From: JAZRZI01 sp045601325
GTDB lineage: Bacteria; Bacillota_I; Bacilli_A; RFN20; CAG-826
Length of the DNA: 52,221 nucleotides
Direction: 5' to 3'
Assembly: GCA_045601325.1 (NCBI GenBank)
Contig: JAZRZI010000053.1
Coordinates: 1-52,221, forward strand
The stretch's first letter is position 1. Each line of letters opens with the position of its first letter. Under the pieces are notes generated by a model that saw only the letters and a program-made list of their open reading frames with translations, did no database searches and was not told the DNA's origin. This document shows, piece by piece, positions 7,738 to 16,527 of this stretch. A program made the translations under genes and the position numbers.

Positions 7738-9609
7738 TTAGTTAATTTTAATTGCGTTTTCTGGAATGTAGATTTGGAATTCTGGCATCTTATAGACCGA
7801 AAAATTGTTATCTACACATAAGGTTACATAGTTTTCAAATCCTGGTATTTTGCCATATATTATATTTTTATTTCCTGCTGGATCTTCATCGTACGCCATA
7901 AACTTAACGCGGTTTTTAGATGGTAATTCTTCCACTTTCATCTTTGTGCTCTTGATGAATTTCTTAGTGAACACAACTTTGACTTTCTCTTGGTCAATTT
8001 CGATATCGTGAAGGCCTTCTTCAACACCTTCGATATCGTTAATAGATAAGTTTAATCCACCACCTCTAATGAATAACAAACCATCTTTACGGGTAACATT
8101 TGCTTTTGCAATGTTGGAATAAATAATTTCACGTGATTGCACTCTTTGTTTATCTAAAGATAAAATGGTGATTTTATCAAATGGAATATAGATATTAATA
8201 TGCTCACCAACATTTAATTTCTTATCTAATGGGGCTTTGATTGCAAAGTATTTATTCACCCCTTCTATAGAGAAGAAATAAGCGTTGTAGTCACTTCTAT
8301 TTTCCACAAACTCAACCTTTGCGTTTAACTTATAAGAATCTTCACTTTCTTCAAAGGAAATATAGTCTGGTTTAATAGATAGGAATAATTCTCCTTTTGA
8401 AGAATGCAATAGTCTTTCTTTAATTTGAGAACAAAGTTGGAAACGTTGTTTTCCAATAGAGAATTCGTCGCTATTTAAAATTATTGGGAAATCATCTTCG
8501 CTAGGGACACCCATGATTGATTTGCCAGTTTCATAATCAAACAGATACACTCTATCCATATTGAAATTAAGCTTGGTATCAAAGTGATTATCTAAGTGTC
8601 CGATAAAAGGAATCTTTAGTAAGAAGTTTTCTTTTCTACCATTGATTTTTGTGTAGAGAATGGTTTCATCACCAAGGTGTTCCACCACTTCAACATAAGA
8701 AGGAATACCTTTATCCGAAAGAGAAACGTTCTCTGGTCTAATACCAAGTTTAACTTTCTTACCGATATAACTTGGATCCGCTAGTTCTTTGGCTTTGATT
8801 TCTGGGAATTCTAATAATAAGGATTCATCATCATACAATTTAGCGAATAATTTACCATCTTTATTAAATAAAGTTGCGTCTAATATATTCATTTGAGGGG
8901 AACCTAAGAACGTCGCAACAAATAGGTTTGCAGGATCTTCAAATAAAGTAATAGGTGTATCAACTTGTTGAATGAACCCATCTTTCATAACCACAATTCT
9001 AGTGCCCATAGTCATAGCTTCTGTTTGATCGTGAGTAACATAGATGAATGTGGTTTGCAATCTGTCGTGTAGTTTGGTGATTTCACTTCTCATCGCAACA
9101 CGCAACTTAGCGTCTAAGTTACTTAATGGCTCGTCTAAGAGGAAAACCTTAGGTTCACGAACAATTGTTCTTCCTAACGCCACTCTTTGTCTTTGACCGC
9201 CCGAAAGAGCTTTTGGTTTTCTAGATAATAAATCAGATATCTCTAATATCTCCGCTGCGTTTTTAACTCTTTGGTCGATAACTTCTTTTTTCTCGTGTCT
9301 AAGTTTTAAACCAAACGCCATGTTTTGATAGACGGTCATATGAGGATATAAAGCATAGCTTTGGAACACCATCGCGATATCTCTATTCTTGCTATCAACA
9401 TCATTCATTAATTGTCCGTCGATATAAAGTTGACCAGCGGTAATGTCTTCTAATCCCGCAACCATTCTTAAAGTTGTGGATTTGCCACATCCAGAAGGAC
9501 CAACGAAAACGATAAATTCTTTATCTTTGATTTCAAGATTAAAATCGCTGACCGCTCTCACTCCGCCTTCATAAACTTTATAGACATTCTTTAATGTTAC
9601 ACTCGCCAT
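7738..9609 (-). CDS. MalK/MsmX-type sugar ABC ATPase with enlarged C-terminus
   Basis: Powers the sugar importer encoded in the same operon. Walker A GPSGCGKST (37-45), Q83, signature LSGGQ (135-139), Walker B ending E160 and switch H193 are intact. The usual TOBE/OB-fold regulatory part starts near 285 (LGIRPENVSL). The protein is 623 residues, about 250 longer than typical MalK or MsmX. The extra part begins with a second TOBE-like unit (LSIKPDYISF, about 406-485, spaced like the first) and ends with about 130 unassigned residues. It is the last gene of the operon, two bases after the preceding membrane-protein gene. Multi-sugar ATPases are often encoded elsewhere, so a dedicated, enlarged one is notable. 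Confidence 0.9.
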   Translation of the reverse strand: MASVTLKNVYKVYEGGVRAVSDFNLEIKDKEFIVFVGPSGCGKSTTLRMVAGLEDITAGQLYIDGQLMNDVDSKNRDIAMVFQSYALYPHMTVYQNMAFGLKLRHEKKEVIDQRVKNAAEILEISDLLSRKPKALSGGQRQRVALGRTIVREPKVFLLDEPLSNLDAKLRVAMRSEITKLHDRLQTTFIYVTHDQTEAMTMGTRIVVMKDGFIQQVDTPITLFEDPANLFVATFLGSPQMNILDATLFNKDGKLFAKLYDDESLLLEFPEIKAKELADPSYIGKKVKLGIRPENVSLSDKGIPSYVEVVEHLGDETILYTKINGRKENFLLKIPFIGHLDNHFDTKLNFNMDRVYLFDYETGKSIMGVPSEDDFPIILNSDEFSIGKQRFQLCSQIKERLLHSSKGELFLSIKPDYISFEESEDSYKLNAKVEFVENRSDYNAYFFSIEGVNKYFAIKAPLDKKLNVGEHINIYIPFDKITILSLDKQRVQSREIIYSNIAKANVTRKDGLLFIRGGGLNLSINDIEGVEEGLHDIEIDQEKVKVVFTKKFIKSTKMKVEELPSKNRVKFMAYDEDPAGNKNIIYGKIPGFENYVTLCVDNNFSVYKMPEFQIYIPENAIKIN

Positions 9610-9611
9610 AA

Positions 9612-10475
9612 CTATTCCTCCTCGTTATCGGTTTTTTCAAGATATAAACCCCTATTAACATATTCAGGGTAATGTTCTTTATTTATGTATTTATCAAATG
9701 TTGCGTTGCATATTAACGAATATATTGCGATAGCCACCCCACTAAGAAGGGCAAACAAGAATAAACCAATGTATTGAGTAATAATATTAATCATTATCAT
9801 CGCTACCAATAATCCAACAGTTAATAAGAATGCTGGCGCTATTTTTAAAAACGATAAACCAAATAAGAAAAACGAATTCTTAAATTGATCTTTTGTTTTG
9901 TTGCTATACACACATCCTTGAGTGAGGAAATATATTCCCATACAACCTAGTACAATGAATTGAATAATACACGCTCCAATACCAATTCCACACACGATTG
10001 GAGAAGCACTTGATAGCATTGCTAAATACATTACTCCCACCACTAAAACAAAGGAAGATATACCCATTATGAACCCATATAGCAATGCGTTTTTGATGTT
10101 ATTTTTCATGCCCTTGAAGAAATCAACTTTAAATAAAATGCCTTCTTGGAATATCAATTTTTTAGATATTTCAAAAGAGCCACCAAAACCAATAAAAGCA
10201 ATCATCATACATGGAATAGCAATCACCATCATATAAAACAAGAGTGAGAATTGATAAGAAGCGGATTGGCCTTGGTTAACAGATATATTCATTAAAATAT
10301 AGAAGAAAACAATATCCGCTACCAAAGGTAGAGAAAATAAGAATGAAAATGTAGATTGAGTTAACAAAGTAAACTTTTGATATTTGATTAAATCCCAAAA
10401 CACCTGCCATCTTGTGTGTGGTAGTTCTTTTGGAGTTAAATCGTCTTTTCTAATCTTTTCTTTTCTATTAAACAT
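9612..10475 (-). CDS. Six-segment membrane protein, possibly YesL/DUF624-like
   Basis: 287 residues with about six hydrophobic segments, a basic N-terminal tail and an acidic C-terminus (EKTDNEEE). The first helix region (WQVFWDLIKYQKF, then SLPLV) loosely recalls DUF624/YesL proteins, which accompany Firmicute glycan transporters, but it is longer than those and the match is weak. It lies between the ATPase gene (2-bp gap) and another membrane protein (4-bp gap) and is clearly part of the operon. A role in assembly or regulation of the importer is inference. Confidence 0.7.
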   Translation of the reverse strand: MFNRKEKIRKDDLTPKELPHTRWQVFWDLIKYQKFTLLTQSTFSFLFSLPLVADIVFFYILMNISVNQGQSASYQFSLLFYMMVIAIPCMMIAFIGFGGSFEISKKLIFQEGILFKVDFFKGMKNNIKNALLYGFIMGISSFVLVVGVMYLAMLSSASPIVCGIGIGACIIQFIVLGCMGIYFLTQGCVYSNKTKDQFKNSFFLFGLSFLKIAPAFLLTVGLLVAMIMINIITQYIGLFLFALLSGVAIAIYSLICNATFDKYINKEHYPEYVNRGLYLEKTDNEEE

Positions 10476-10479
10476 AATG

Positions 10480-11091
10480 TTATCCTAATATCATTTTAGA
10501 GGCTATGAAGGCATTAACATTATCAGAATTGTAATTTTCATTATATTTTCCAATGTTTTTGCTTGCCCCATTAACAAACAAATACATATCATCCCCGCTG
10601 AAATCGATATAATCATTTAGGTATCCTGAAGTTAAATCATATTTAATGCCAAATGTTGATGTGTATTTATCTTCTTTGTATGTTTCTTCATCTTTGAAAT
10701 ATGTATCAAGCAGTGTTTCATCCATCTCTACACAAACTTCATCTAGATGAATATGTTCAGCGATAGAAGATGGAATTAAAAATATATCACATCTAGAAAA
10801 GGCCACTTTTGTGAGTTTTTCAAAATAGATTGGGTCTTTGACATCACAAGAGATAGACTCCACCATTCTTACGCCTTTATCTTTGAGCTCTTCTTTTATT
10901 TTGTCTTGGAATGAAATATCGTTAACTTTTCCGCTAACAAAAATAGAAATTGTTTCAAACGCTTTTGGACGATGATAAAGATTAAACGCAAAAGGAAGTG
11001 CCACGCAAGGAACTACTATTCCTAATAGGTAAAATGGCCAAGTGTATTGAAGCGATCTTTTAAACCTTGCTCTTCTTTCTACTTTGTTCAT
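10480..11091 (-). CDS. Single-pass membrane protein of unknown function
   Basis: 203 residues: a basic cytoplasmic N-terminus, one hydrophobic segment at about 16-38, then an alpha/beta-looking outside domain (IFVSGKVNDISFQDKI, later DIFLIPSSIAEHI). The secondary-structure rhythm resembles one lobe of a solute-binding protein, but no family is recognised. It overlaps the upstream gene by four bases (ATGA), so the two are translationally coupled. Confidence 0.7.
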   Translation of the reverse strand: MNKVERRARFKRSLQYTWPFYLLGIVVPCVALPFAFNLYHRPKAFETISIFVSGKVNDISFQDKIKEELKDKGVRMVESISCDVKDPIYFEKLTKVAFSRCDIFLIPSSIAEHIHLDEVCVEMDETLLDTYFKDEETYKEDKYTSTFGIKYDLTSGYLNDYIDFSGDDMYLFVNGASKNIGKYNENYNSDNVNAFIASKMILG

Positions 11092-11573
11092 TTCTTTACC
11101 TCAATAGAAATAATTAATCTTCCACAGCAAGTAATTTCATATTTTATATCTTTTTGAAAGTTATATTTCTCACCATATTCTATGAATATCGCATTTGTGG
11201 AATTAATGCCGTCAAACATATTTAAAGACACCGAAGAAAATAATAGTTTATCTTGTATAACGTCCTCTAAATCTTTATCGAAAGTGACAATATATTTGCT
11301 TCTTTGACCAGATTTTACCCTTTCAAAGTAATTAGCTTTGTTGTTGCAATCAGAAAAGATAATAGAGAAAAAATATATGCTGAAAAGGCATAACGCTATT
11401 AACAAAATAATGTCGATAATTACATTGATCGTGTAGTTGTTAGAGGAGAAAATAAAGATTAATAGAATAGCCAAAAGAGAGAAAATAGCTATAGATACAT
11501 ACATCATAGCCATTGAGAATCTCTTGTTTTTATTCTTTATATACTCCTTTTCAACATCCACTAAATTAGTCAT
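11088..11573 (-). CDS. Two-pass small membrane protein of unknown function
   Basis: 161 residues with two adjacent hydrophobic segments (about 20-44 and 49-72) and a C-terminal soluble domain (residues about 85-161) with two Cys (TCCGRL). No family is recognised. It overlaps the SGNH gene by 8 bp and the next gene by 4 bp, so it belongs to the glycan operon and probably works with its two membrane neighbours. Confidence 0.7.
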   Translation of the reverse strand: MTNLVDVEKEYIKNKNKRFSMAMMYVSIAIFSLLAILLIFIFSSNNYTINVIIDIILLIALCLFSIYFFSIIFSDCNNKANYFERVKSGQRSKYIVTFDKDLEDVIQDKLLFSSVSLNMFDGINSTNAIFIEYGEKYNFQKDIKYEITCCGRLIISIEVKK

Positions 11574-12870
11574 TGTTACTCATTCCGTCGATAAGGGCTT
11601 GTTTAATTACCGCCCCCCATAAAACATATCCATACAAGGACATATGCAAACCATCGCTTAAGAAATAAGCTTTATTTGGTTCACCGTTTTCTTTTAATAA
11701 AGAAGAACCAGCATCAAGTGGGATAATATATGAATTTTGTCTAGCAAATTCCCACACATGAGCGTTTACAGCTTCAATTGTGGTTTTGTAATTCATATAT
11801 CCAGGGATTAAGTTTAATAAAACATAGTAAATCTTTGTATCTGGTAATCTAGAGTGTGTCTTTGTAAACAAGACGTCTAATTTATTATTAATCGTTGCAG
11901 CATCATCATGAGAATTGATGACATTGTTGATGCCAACATAATATACAAGTGTCTTTGGATTATATGGATAAGCAAGTCTTTCATTTAAATCTTCAGACCA
12001 TTGTTCCACGGTTGTGCCACCAATACCGTGATTATAAGTTACCATAGGTAATAAATCATTAGAGGAAGTTTTCCAGTTTTCCATAGAGGATGAACCAACC
12101 AGTAAAATATGATGATCTTCTTCGGATTTATATTTTTTCTCATAAGCAACTGCTTTTGATTCATAGGTTGCATTATCCACGATGTACTCACTAGCGGCGT
12201 TAATAACATGGATATTAATTTGTTTTGTTTCCCCACCATTATGAGCGGATAAACTAACTACACTAGAACTAGAATCAAATGTGCATTCATCAATAACTGT
12301 TCCGCTTTTCATTTTGTAATTAAGCAAACTAGAACAATCGAGTTTAGAATCAACTAATCTACTTTGCATAACTGTAGAAACTTTAACATTTCCATTATCG
12401 AGAGGAGAATTTAAAATTCCTCTAACTTCAATTATTTCACTAAGTGAATCATCTATTTTGCTTGGTTCCACGTATTCGGGTTCCACAAATTCTGATGATT
12501 CTTTGTAATTCCATGATGCGTATAAATACATATTTTCAGTAACTATATCCTTTTCAAATAACCACGCTTCTTCGCATTTGCTATCCTTATACCAGCCTAA
12601 AAAGTCGTACCCTTCTCTTTCTGGGTCGGTTGGTTTATCTAATAATTGGCCTTCACTAACATAAGTAAAGGTATATAAAAGAGAATTTGCTAATGCGGTA
12701 AGTCCACTAGAAAGAGTAATTGTTTCTTTGTTGTAGTTTTTTAAGAAGCCACAGAACAATTTTGTTTCGTCGCTATTACTTTTATGTTTGATAGATGTTT
12801 TAGGGCTAGAACACGCTATTAACGATGTTAAAGTAGCGAGGGTGATGAGTAGTTTGTTAGTTTTTAACAT
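11566..12870 (-). CDS. SGNH/GDSL hydrolase lipoprotein with InlB B-repeat
   Basis: Surface lipoprotein (lipobox SLIAC, Cys 20) of 434 residues. An InlB B-repeat (GYDFLGWYKDSKCEEAW) follows the anchor. The C-terminal half is an SGNH hydrolase: Ser in VGSSSMENW (block I), Gly in GIGGTT, Asn in VGINNV and the His/Asp dyad in LSDGLHMS. Such enzymes remove acetyl or other acyl groups from glycans, fitting a debranching role before uptake. The in-frame ATG at 12891 lies upstream of GGAGG (12880-12885), so the start at 12870, which begins the signal peptide, is chosen. Confidence 0.87.
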   Translation of the reverse strand: MLKTNKLLITLATLTSLIACSSPKTSIKHKSNSDETKLFCGFLKNYNKETITLSSGLTALANSLLYTFTYVSEGQLLDKPTDPEREGYDFLGWYKDSKCEEAWLFEKDIVTENMYLYASWNYKESSEFVEPEYVEPSKIDDSLSEIIEVRGILNSPLDNGNVKVSTVMQSRLVDSKLDCSSLLNYKMKSGTVIDECTFDSSSSVVSLSAHNGGETKQINIHVINAASEYIVDNATYESKAVAYEKKYKSEEDHHILLVGSSSMENWKTSSNDLLPMVTYNHGIGGTTVEQWSEDLNERLAYPYNPKTLVYYVGINNVINSHDDAATINNKLDVLFTKTHSRLPDTKIYYVLLNLIPGYMNYKTTIEAVNAHVWEFARQNSYIIPLDAGSSLLKENGEPNKAYFLSDGLHMSLYGYVLWGAVIKQALIDGMSNND

Positions 12871-12871
12871 C

Positions 12872-13879
12872 TTATTTGCCCTCCAATTCATCTAGTAATT
12901 CTTTCTTATTTATAGTAGCAAGGCAAATAACTTTATCTCCTGCGCCATAATAGATGTAATATTCATCTTTAACTTCAACAATTCCAGTAGGAAAAACACA
13001 TCCGCTATAGAAACCATTGGTCTCAAAATCAAATTCAGGTTCCATAAGGAAATCTTTTGTTCTAGAAAGAATCTTTGTAGGGTCGTTTAAATCTAAAAGA
13101 ACCGCTCCCACTCTATAACAATCATCTTTTTCGGAGACACCGTGATAGATTAATAACCAACCCTTTTCGGTTTTAATGGGTGGACATGACGCACCTATCT
13201 TTTTAGTTTCCCACTCTTCTTGTCCTTGCATTAACAAAGAATAATTTTTCCATTCTAATAAATCATCGGAACAAGAAATCCAAATGGATGGTTTGCTATT
13301 TTGATATCCTTCACCACATCTTTCCATAGCTCTGGATAACATATAGAATTTTCCATCAACTTTTTCAGGAAAAATGACAACATCTCTATCATCAAATCTA
13401 GCGTCGGTAATTGGTCCAAGCTTTTTCCAGTTTCTCAAATCTTTAGAAATTGCTAAATGAGTTAATGTGTTGTTCCACACCAAAACTTTTGGTCCGTATT
13501 CAGGTTTAAAACCAAAATATTCTTTATCTTCTCTCCAATATTGTCCTGGAGGAAATGGTCTAGAGGCATATGTTAAATAGAAATAATCACCCATTTTTAT
13601 TAAACGAGGATCTTCCACTCCACCAGCGTCCACTCCATTAGGATCGCCTTCTAATAAAGGCTTATTTGATTCTCTAACAAAGTTAAAACCATCTTTAGAG
13701 GTTGCTAAACCAACACATATTGTATGCTTTTTGTCGTTAGCGGCAGCTCTATAAAGCATATAGAAAAGACCTTCGTCTTCTTTATAGATAACTGCAGGAT
13801 TTAACACCATTAGTTCTTCCCAAGGATTATTAGGGTTTGGTTTAAGAATTGGATTGCCAACATATTTAGTAAATTTCAT
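12872..13879 (-). CDS. GH130 family glycoside phosphorylase or hydrolase (copy 1)
   Basis: 335 residues, a five-bladed beta-propeller enzyme of family GH130 with no signal peptide, hence cytoplasmic. The conserved acid residue is D90 in GGVEDPRL; the phosphate-binding Arg/His region (LSRAMER, IYHGV) is also present. Characterised members phosphorolyse beta-mannosides, giving mannose 1-phosphate; the exact linkage cannot be read from sequence. It differs clearly from the second GH130 in this operon, so the two probably act on different linkages or chain lengths of the same imported glycan. Confidence 0.9.
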   Translation of the reverse strand: MKFTKYVGNPILKPNPNNPWEELMVLNPAVIYKEDEGLFYMLYRAAANDKKHTICVGLATSKDGFNFVRESNKPLLEGDPNGVDAGGVEDPRLIKMGDYFYLTYASRPFPPGQYWREDKEYFGFKPEYGPKVLVWNNTLTHLAISKDLRNWKKLGPITDARFDDRDVVIFPEKVDGKFYMLSRAMERCGEGYQNSKPSIWISCSDDLLEWKNYSLLMQGQEEWETKKIGASCPPIKTEKGWLLIYHGVSEKDDCYRVGAVLLDLNDPTKILSRTKDFLMEPEFDFETNGFYSGCVFPTGIVEVKDEYYIYYGAGDKVICLATINKKELLDELEGK

Positions 13880-13892
13880 AATCTTATTCCTC

Positions 13893-16526
13893 CTAATATA
13901 CTTCTTGAGTTAAGGTGTCATAGCTTGCAATGTCATAGTTGAGATAAATCTCATCAACATATATCGCACTTAAGATATATTCACTCGCACTGTAATTTGT
14001 GACACCAAATGTAATTGCAACGATGTTTGGAACTCTCTTGCTAGAAATAGAGGTTGTTGAACCACTAATCTTTGAGAAATTATTAAATCCAATCGTGTAT
14101 TTGACCCAACTTGCGCTTGGAACAAATTCATATCTAAATTGTGAACTATCGTTTAAATAAATATTGATATATACTTTGCCAGCTCCATCACCTTTAAGGT
14201 CTAAAATCATACCTTTAGCTTTGCATGAAGCATTCATAGATACGTCTCTTCTAATAGAAGGTGATGCACATAAATATTTATAACCAATCTTCATAGAAGA
14301 ACCGTTGTCGTTATGAGGGGTGTCATTAGATAGTTCAAGCGATGTACCGCTTTCACTTTCTTTAGCGACATACCAGTTATAAGAGAATTCTCTAGATGAT
14401 TGATAGTTGAATTTATCAATTGTGATGTTGTTTGCATCATCAGCATCAGGAGAAATAACTCCGCCTAAATCGCTAACGGTAGTTACTTGTTCGTGACCAA
14501 ACGAAATAGTGTCAACATAGACGGCGTTATCTGGTTGATAAACAGGGTATCTAGTCACTCCGTCTTCTAAGAAATAGTAATATTGGAATCCGATAGCGAA
14601 GTTAGCAATTAAATTACTTGTTAAAGGATTTGGTGTTTCTTTAAAATCACCGGCGTTATCTAATACAAAATCGGAGAACGCAATTGTGTAGCTCTTCCAT
14701 TCTTTAGAAATAGAAGGGAAGTAGTAACGATATTGTTCGCCTGTTCTTAATGTAATTTGAATAATTGTGTCCGCAGTAACATCATCTAAGTATGTTAAGC
14801 CATAGGCTTCTTTCTTTAATGAGTTATCTTTTAACCATAATGAAACAGATGAAAAATCGGTTACACTTGTGGAACACATAATGTGATAACCAGCAATTCC
14901 CATATCTGATTTATATAGCATTTTTGCGCAGTTAACGTTGTTACCCACTCTCGCAATTGCGGATGAATCGATGGAAATGTATTCATCTTTATTAGAATCG
15001 GTTAAGTTCCAATTGTAATAAGGTTCACAATTGAATGTATAATCATCAAATGTTTCAAGCACACCATCTTCACCAACAACTCTTGATGTGGTTGGATAAA
15101 TGTCTTTATAGTTGATGATTTCAAAGTCTTTAAAGCTAACTGAACCCGCACCATACATGCCGTTAACACCAAGTTGAAGATTCAAAACATAATAGAATTG
15201 TCTTGCACCATCACCATTGATGTAATCTGTTTTACCGATAGAGGCATATGGAATAACAAATTCGATCCATTGATCTTTGGTTAAAGTTTGTAATGGTTGT
15301 TTATATGACCATCTATCATTATCTTCTTCAAGAATTCTAATCAAGAAATTAGAAGATTTATCGCTATAACCAGTGTATTTAACACTGACTTTAATTGCGT
15401 TGCCAGAAGTAAAGTATCTATTGATCGGAATACGTGTGAATCCATATCCACCGATACCGCTTGGATAAGATAGATCTAATTGAGTGCCGTCATCACTAAT
15501 AACTTCTTGGAAATGATACGCTTCGTATTCCCAAGTATCTTTTGGATAATCGTTGAAGTTCAATAAATCCACGAACATCCATGTGTATTTCGCATAAGAT
15601 ACAGCCTTTAAATTAGAAATTAAACACACTCCATCGCCAAATGATTGTTCAAAGACAATTTCCACATACTTAATATGTTCAAAGTTAAACACTTCGTTAA
15701 CAACAGGAGTGTCACTCATTCTCAAAATGAAGTCGCTAAACCTTAATAATATTGTTTGTTTTGCGTTTTGTGATACTTTAACAGGGCAATACCAATATTC
15801 ACCGTCGTTATCCACTAAACGAACATTGATATTCGCGCTGTCGCCTGAGTAATAAAGATTGAAATAAAGGGAGTCTGTTCCGTATAAATCTTTTTCTTCG
15901 CTCTTTGTGATGACAATCCAACCATCACTAGATGGAATACCTTGGTTTGTCTTTTCTTTTTCAAAAGAAATGGCTAATGAGTTTTCATCGTTCCCAAAGA
16001 AATTGCTTCTATCAACACTTATATCAGCATAGCTGCCTTCTTGATGGAGGGTCCAATCTTCTGCGTCGTCGATATCTATTTTAACTTCTGCTTCTGTATC
16101 GGCTTCAAAATAGAAGGTAAAAGTTGATTCAGATACTAATGAATGAGCGGTATTAATTGCTGTTACTTTCCAATAATAAAGTTGATTCTTTTTAGGAAGA
16201 GGAGCGGATAAAGAGAAAACAGTGGAAGAAATGTTTGTTTTCTTTAAATACACTTCATCAATATCATCGGTGATAAATTCTGCTGTGGAGGCAATTTCAA
16301 ATGTATATTTTTCTGCATTTTGGCTTGCTTCCCAAGAGAATTCAGGCATTGTTTTACTTGTAAAGCCAGAAAATGGGGTTAATAAATCAAATGATGATAA
16401 GTTATCAACATTAGTTGTTTGATTAAATTCGTTCGTACCGTAATTTTTATTTTCTTTGCTACCACAGGCACCTAGTGCGAGGAGCAATAAGGCCGAGAAA
16501 GCAAACGCTATTTTATTTCTTCTCAT
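13893..16526 (-). CDS. Large carbohydrate-binding-like surface lipoprotein
   Basis: 877 residues anchored by a lipobox (LGAC, Cys 21). After a FN3-like segment (about 45-140) come three to four beta-sandwich modules of about 150 residues with recurring features (WNLTD/WYVAKE strands, RIPINRYF, final YTI.F or FVIPY strands). They resemble galactose-binding or CBM-type domains. No catalytic signature is seen. It is two bases from the GH-A hydrolase gene and probably holds the glycan at the cell surface for that enzyme. Ligand unknown. Confidence 0.8.
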   Translation of the reverse strand: MRRNKIAFAFSALLLLALGACGSKENKNYGTNEFNQTTNVDNLSSFDLLTPFSGFTSKTMPEFSWEASQNAEKYTFEIASTAEFITDDIDEVYLKKTNISSTVFSLSAPLPKKNQLYYWKVTAINTAHSLVSESTFTFYFEADTEAEVKIDIDDAEDWTLHQEGSYADISVDRSNFFGNDENSLAISFEKEKTNQGIPSSDGWIVITKSEEKDLYGTDSLYFNLYYSGDSANINVRLVDNDGEYWYCPVKVSQNAKQTILLRFSDFILRMSDTPVVNEVFNFEHIKYVEIVFEQSFGDGVCLISNLKAVSYAKYTWMFVDLLNFNDYPKDTWEYEAYHFQEVISDDGTQLDLSYPSGIGGYGFTRIPINRYFTSGNAIKVSVKYTGYSDKSSNFLIRILEEDNDRWSYKQPLQTLTKDQWIEFVIPYASIGKTDYINGDGARQFYYVLNLQLGVNGMYGAGSVSFKDFEIINYKDIYPTTSRVVGEDGVLETFDDYTFNCEPYYNWNLTDSNKDEYISIDSSAIARVGNNVNCAKMLYKSDMGIAGYHIMCSTSVTDFSSVSLWLKDNSLKKEAYGLTYLDDVTADTIIQITLRTGEQYRYYFPSISKEWKSYTIAFSDFVLDNAGDFKETPNPLTSNLIANFAIGFQYYYFLEDGVTRYPVYQPDNAVYVDTISFGHEQVTTVSDLGGVISPDADDANNITIDKFNYQSSREFSYNWYVAKESESGTSLELSNDTPHNDNGSSMKIGYKYLCASPSIRRDVSMNASCKAKGMILDLKGDGAGKVYINIYLNDSSQFRYEFVPSASWVKYTIGFNNFSKISGSTTSISSKRVPNIVAITFGVTNYSASEYILSAIYVDEIYLNYDIASYDTLTQEVY

Positions 16527-16527
16527 A

